Under the pieces are notes generated by a model that ran no database searches, was not told where the DNA came from, and saw only the letters and a list, made by a program, of their open reading frames with translations. Both the position numbers and the translations under genes were made by a program. A stretch of DNA of 64,000 bases, taken from positions 1,302,001 to 1,366,000 of the forward strand of contig JADCRB010000018.1 in NCBI GenBank assembly GCA_021464245.1, written 5' to 3'. Within the stretch, counting starts at the first letter, position 1; every line of letters starts with the position of its first letter. Source of the DNA: Carallia brachiata. Taxonomy: Eukaryota; Streptophyta; Magnoliopsida; Malpighiales; Rhizophoraceae. Shown here piece after piece: positions 59,035-64,000 of this stretch.

Positions 59035-60140
59035 TGTCATATAGAGGTGAGATATATCTCACAGCAGAAGAAAAATTTCCAGCATAATTAGAAACATTCA
59101 GCACCTACAAAGTGAGGGAAGAACGAATATACACACCTGGGATCAGCCCAAAAGGAGGTTTTATCCAGCTGTGGAACTATAAGTGTGACATTCAAATACC
59201 TTGCAATAGCCACGATATCGCATATCTATAAAGGATTGGAAACACAAAAAAGGAGGTGAACATTTGTGATTTATAAGAATATATCAACCACAATCCAATG
59301 CACCCAAGGCAAATTACTCTTTGCAAACCACTCACCGCTGCCCTCATTTGATTGAGACCACCATTACATGAAACCATCAGATATCCATTGTTCTTATAAA
59401 CCCCTGATGGAAACCATGACAATGCCAAAAATTTAAAAATTGTCACAATCAATTGCAAAAGAAAGAGAGAAGCTATAATACACTTAGCAACATGCCAAAA
59501 AAAAAAAAAGTACAATTCACAAAAGGAATGGAGTGTGCAGATGTGCATCAGATTGAAAACAAAAAATTGAAACTTGTCTGAAACATCCTTCACAAAGGAT
59601 AATTTGCAGCAACATGTATCTCCTTATCACATGCGGAGCTTCCTCAATATATCTTACTCATGAACTGATGTGCCATTAATTCAAACAAAATTAAAGACTT
59701 TAATTTCAAGAATAAAAAAAAAAAAAAAAAGAGGAACAAGAAAGATAAAAAAAATAAAAAATAAAAAATAAAATAACCAAGGACGAGAATTCCCAAAAGG
59801 CCTTAAATTTAGGATTGTTTTCTCAAAAGGATGGGGGCAGGGGACAGGCAGTGACTGACTCACTCTTTGGTGGCAAGACGACGGCGGGCACGGCGGGGAC
59901 ATTCTCCTGTAATGCAGCGGCGGCGGCGGAGGCTGCGTTGGCAGAGGACTCATGGGAGAAACAGGAGGGCCAACCTTTCAAGACCCTGGGCCCCCACATC
60001 TCGCCGATGGTGGTCAACTGAACGACGCAAGTCCAAAGAATCACCGACGTGGTGGCGCGTACGAACCAAAGCTTCATTTTTGACCTCGAAATGCTCTTCT
60101 TCGCCTTCTCCACTCCCTTAACTACACCACTACTAGTCAT
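57218..60140 (-). CDS. O-fucosyltransferase-like protein (GT106 family), one frameshift
   Basis: A type II membrane glycosyltransferase expected in the Golgi. The plant family includes rhamnogalacturonan I rhamnosyltransferases (RRT), so a pectin role is possible but unproven; donor and acceptor are not readable. Eight exons, in gene order: 60140-59864, 59403-59336, 59225-59137, 58967-58802, 58657-58368, 58281-58077, 57976-57819, 57463-57218, all with GT-AG borders and matching phases, giving about 499 residues. A membrane anchor lies at about residues 24-43 ([18 protein letters not shown]), then [11 protein letters not shown], an Ala-rich linker, [79 protein letters not shown] and [16 protein letters not shown]. 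The start at 60140 is preferred over an in-frame ATG at 60320 because it gives a typical short cytosolic tail. Near 57303 one C seems missing: the conserved tail [13 protein letters not shown] lies in the other frame. Confidence 0.93.
58997..59025. repeat. (AT)n microsatellite in GT106 intron 3
   Basis: A pure AT run next to poly(A) and poly(T) tracts, between the exons at 59137 and 58967. It is so close to the exon 4 acceptor that the intron's pyrimidine tract overlaps the simple repeat region. Confidence 0.85.
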
Positions 60141-60144
60141 CTCC

Positions 60145-63100
60145 TCTTCTCTCACTCTATCTATCCTGCACATTTGCCCCCAACTCTCTCCATACACAAA
60201 AACGACCTGCCGTTTCTCTCTCCCCCCAAACAATGTAGAATCAATAATGGCTTCAAACAATGAATTGAACCCAATAATTAAAATGTTAAAAAAAAATCCA
60301 AACTTTCCTCGGTCCCCCACTATTTCACCTAACCGGAATCTTCCAGATCCCCAAAAACAAAAAAATCAGAATCAAACACAAACAACTGTAAGAAAAGAAA
60401 AAAGCGATTGTAATTAACAAATCTTAATTCAATTCCTCAAAACAGATACAAGAATGTAACACCCCATTGATTCACTCACTCCCCACAACAACAATTATCA
60501 ACCTTTCTTCACGATCTCATTATAGACCAGCCAGATTGCCCGATCACGCCTCGCCGGAAACCCCGCCGCCGGCTTTAAATAGTTTCAAACAGACAGATAG
60601 AGAGAAGAGAGAGAGAGAGAGAGAGGTGATTTATTACAAGGCAGGAAGGCAGGGACACGACAACAACAAGAACAAGAACAAGAATAGGGGGATGCGTTGA
60701 AATAAAAAGGATTGCAATGGGGGACGCGCAATGATCACTTCGTCACCCAAATTTTCATATTTGGTCTCTTTTTTAATTTGTCTAAAAAAAAGATTTTTCA
60801 ACAATATTTTTTTTTAAGAAAAGTAAAACTTTTTTACCTTAAAAATAAAAAACGAGACAACATAGACAACTCGGTAGAAATTATTATGATTTTATATTTA
60901 AAAATATTAAATAATTATTTAATTTTAATAAAATTAAATTTTTAAATTTTTTAACGAATCTAAATTCTTTTAATTAGTTATTTGAAATGTAAAAGTGATT
61001 AGCTCTGATGGTTAAGTTGCGAAGAGGGGAGAGAGAGAGAGAGAGAGATATAGAGAGATGTAGAGCATCCCAAAGGCAATCCCATAAGTGATCAAAGCGA
61101 GCCAGCTGCACCCAGATACGGCCGGACCCACGAGAATTAAGTTTCCTTCTACGTGGCAAACGATCGAACCGTTGACTTCAACACGTGGCGGGTTTGCATG
61201 GTGGGATTTGTAACAGTGGGGTCTCTGATGGGCTGGTTCGTGGGTTATTTTCTACTTTACATTAGAGAATCGGGTCATTTATTCTGTTGTCGATACACCG
61301 ACAATATATCGCGATAAATTGCGAGAGTCTCTCCGGAAATGGAAAAAAAAAAAAGTTGATTCTTCATTTCTGATAATTTTTTTTTTGGTAAATCCAAAAA
61401 AAAAAAATTTCTGTTTCAAGGGATTTCAATAATAATTAAGTCATCTTATATCTGATTTTCACTACTCTTATATTTAATTATAAATTTTTATAAATATTGA
61501 GAGTTTGTCTATTATTTACAAATTTAACCCAACAAATTTTCTCGTGAAAAATTATTTTAAAATTTAATATATAACTCATATTTTAATTTTTTCTCTAACA
61601 GCTTAATTTTTCGGATGGAACGGTTATAAGAGCTTAATTTGCCCTCTTGTGTACCCGCATTAAGTAGTTTAGTCCATTTTAATTCAATTTTTTTATCACG
61701 TAGTGATTGGATATAATACACCTCCAAAGAATTTGTTAAAAATATAAAGTCTCACGTTTATAAAATATAAAAATTTGACATTACTTACTTTTGAGCTTCT
61801 TCACCTACAACTTAAACTTTTAGGTGAACTTTGAGATTCTAAGAAATTTATTTAACATATATAAAGAAAATTTCAAAAATATTTTTACGTTGGGTTGAAA
61901 TTTAGGAAATATTAAATGAAATCATTTACGTGAAATTGAAGTGAAATCAAAATAATATAAATTATTAAATAATTAAATTTTAAAAAATAAAATATAAATA
62001 AAATATTAAATAATATCAAATTAACTTTATTGTATCTATTTTAATGCCACCTAAAAAAGTGTCGCCGGGTAGTGCTATTGGAATTATTCCTCTTAACCTC
62101 ATGTACTTGACTTAGAGAGAAACACATAAGTCGAGATGTGCGAGTGGAAGCATTTGCTGGTTTGGGAAATTATTGGCTAGAGCAAAAATTGACATGGCAA
62201 CAACATGAAATTGATAGAAAAATACTATAAGTGTGGTTGAAAATAATTCGAGTGAGAGTCGAATTTCAGCATGTTTTAGTTTGGCTAATTTAATAAAAAA
62301 ATTTAAAATGAGATAAGTCTCATATTTTCTAACTCAAGAGTTTAAATAAACCATAAATAGATACAACTATTTTTAAAGAAATATTTAGTATGTGATTTAA
62401 ATAACAGTTTATCTACACAACTTAATTTTAAATGACAATAAAAAATTAAGCAATTTATTTTATGACATATAATAATTTATTTATTTTTTTATAAATTTTT
62501 ATTATTTAATAATGTATATCACTTAATTATTATCTAAAATTATTACGTAATATTTTCCTTCAAATAAAATCATTTAGTAGAGTTCTCATTTTTTTAACCC
62601 AAAATAGATACAATTATTGTAAATGAGACCTACGTATCTTGACAACAATGTCCACTTGTTTGTAAATTGTAACCTTAACTAAAAGGCATTGTAAATATAT
62701 TGCACAAAACATTCTAAATGATTGTTCAATTGTAATGTTGCTGTATCGTTTTTTTCTTGGGGGTACATCGAAGATAATTGCAATGATTACTCTATACGTT
62801 GAAAATCAATTTATCAATTCTCTAGCTCTCCCTCTCTGTTTTTATGTTTTTTTCTTTTTTTCTCAATGCTAATAAACAAATAAAAATACTTTCCATGAGC
62901 GAAGATAGCAAACTTTTACTATTAATTCTTTGTAAGTAGCTAATTGTTAAGTAGCAGTTCAAGAAGCGCCAACGATAAAAGAAAGGTCGACAGAATTCAA
63001 TTTCCCAACAAATTTGATTGTGATTCGATAACCAACATTAAAGTGAGGTGCTTACCCAGTAAAGCAATATATAAAAAGTAGCCAAATCAAAAAATTTTCG

Positions 63101-64000
63101 TAAATGCATTTCAAGAAGGTCACAATTATGTAGCCAGTACCAAGAAGTTTTGGCGAATTATTTCGCAAAAGTTATCTATTTAAAGTAAGAGGCAGTCATG
63201 GGTCGTTATGAAAACATTTGAAAACACTAAATTTTACATTAATAAGCATTGATTAACTGCATTTACTATAAGCTTACTCTCTCTGTTTTCTTTTTTTTTC
63301 TTTTAATCGAACAAATGGAAAAGTATGTTTGTACCTCATAGTTCCGCCATATGAAAATTACAATATTTGCACTCTACAATAAGCTAAGCGTCTACACTGA
63401 ATTATGAAGGAGTAGATCCAGCAAAGATCACTAATCATTTTTATAAGAAACGTTAAGTCTGACTGAATGTTTAATGAGAATTCGAAACCATAATTTGTAT
63501 AGTACAAACAAATTTTCTAACAATTAAACCACAACAAACAATAATAATCTAAGCTTACTCTAACCACCCATATAATCTATCGAAAGAGATACCTAATTAA
63601 ATTTAAAGTAATATGAATCATAGCATGATTGAATTTATAAAAAATAAAAATAAAAAATTATTAAATATTATTAAATAAAACTACATAATTATTGTTATTA
63701 TTTACATAAAATTACTAAATAATACTCTCATGATTAATAAAAAACAAGTATATGTTCATTATCCAAGTATCATTTTCAACAACAACTAATACGGTTACAC
63801 AACCCTGCTTTATTTGGCAACTGCGTAAAGCCGTAAACAAATCAATTGAAAGAGAAAGTGTTACGGCGCCATAAATGTGTCTGCCCAAACCTGTCCTATT
63901 TTGGATTCCGGTGCTTGTCGTCGGAGCGTCGGTTGCTCCGCTCAGACGGCGTTGTACTTGTCAGAACGGTCGAGTGACACGAAGCGTACGATCTTTACGA
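60145..64000. other. GT106 promoter side and AT-rich tail, no gene seen
   Basis: 60145-60700 is the GT106 leader and promoter region. 61025-61050 is another (GA)n run. A CACGTG box lies at 61182. The remainder is AT-rich with only short frames. The last 150 bases (63860-64000) become GC-rich and could be the edge of a gene beyond the window, but no frame or splice site is decisive. Confidence 0.4.
60601..60626. repeat. (GA)n tract upstream of the GT106 gene
   Basis: On the gene's sense strand this is a CT run about 470 bases before its ATG, in the probable leader or core promoter. CT-rich leaders are common in plant housekeeping genes. Confidence 0.8.

Noticed and set aside
60141..60320. N-terminal extension of the GT106 protein from an ATG at 60320
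   Set aside because: Would add 60 residues including a second hydrophobic stretch not expected in the family; the ATG at 60140 gives the usual short tail before the membrane anchor.
63860..64000. GC-rich end, possibly the start of another gene
   Set aside because: A short minus-strand frame is seen but stops quickly, and too little sequence is available to judge.

Overview
This 64 kb window is nuclear DNA from a flowering plant, most likely a woody or otherwise repeat-rich eudicot. It is AT-rich, with spliced genes bearing plant-type introns, long gene-poor stretches, many short DNA transposons and microsatellites, and plant-specific gene families. I see no organellar, bacterial or CRISPR features, no tRNA or rRNA, and no known miRNA precursor. 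Six loci are supported. (1) A DYW-class pentatricopeptide repeat (PPR) gene on + (5977-8948). (2) A RING-H2 E3 ubiquitin ligase on - (10684-12209). (3) A GOLVEN/RGF/CLEL-type secreted peptide precursor on + (18124-18808), followed by a second in-phase exon pair (19155-19667) that also ends in an RGF-like motif. (4) An intact UGT89-type glycosyltransferase on - (25845-27335). (5) An 11-exon BIM1-like bHLH transcription factor on + (46694-52967). (6) An 8-exon O-fucosyltransferase-like (GT106) gene on - (57218-60140). These are independent genes, not an operon. BIM1 (brassinosteroid output) and RGF (root meristem signalling) are both growth regulators, but nothing in the sequence links them beyond proximity. 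From memory, BIM1 and the RING gene are neighbours in Arabidopsis (At5g08130/At5g08139), so the ~34 kb now between them, holding the RGF and UGT genes and many transposons, may be an expanded interval. 

Layout. 1-6 kb holds degenerate repeats and an old MITE. 6-9 kb is the PPR gene. 10.7-12.2 kb is the RING gene. 12-18 kb is repeats, then the RGF locus at 18.1-19.7 kb. 20-25.5 kb is a transposon cluster: a GGGATA-type MITE, a 2.2 kb long-inverted-repeat element and an ~860 bp poly(A) retroelement. The UGT gene lies at 25.8-27.3 kb. 27-46.7 kb is a gene desert with more MITEs, a second ~860 bp retroelement and an unusual density of CACGTG G-boxes. BIM1 lies at 46.7-53 kb, a hAT-type MITE at 54.1-54.8 kb, the GT106 gene at 57.2-60.1 kb, and AT-rich DNA with no recognisable gene runs to the end. 

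Points of interest. The RGF locus has two alternative, phase-matched terminal exon pairs. A family of three ~0.7-0.86 kb GC-rich poly(A) elements shares one 5' end. Four MITEs share GGGATA-like termini and 10-bp target duplications. BIM1 has a GC-AG intron inside its bHLH coding sequence. Four otherwise well-conserved genes (PPR, RING, BIM1, GT106) are each broken by 1-2 nt indels, three of them apparent one-base losses in short homopolymers. That pattern looks more like uncorrected long-read consensus error than four independent pseudogenes.
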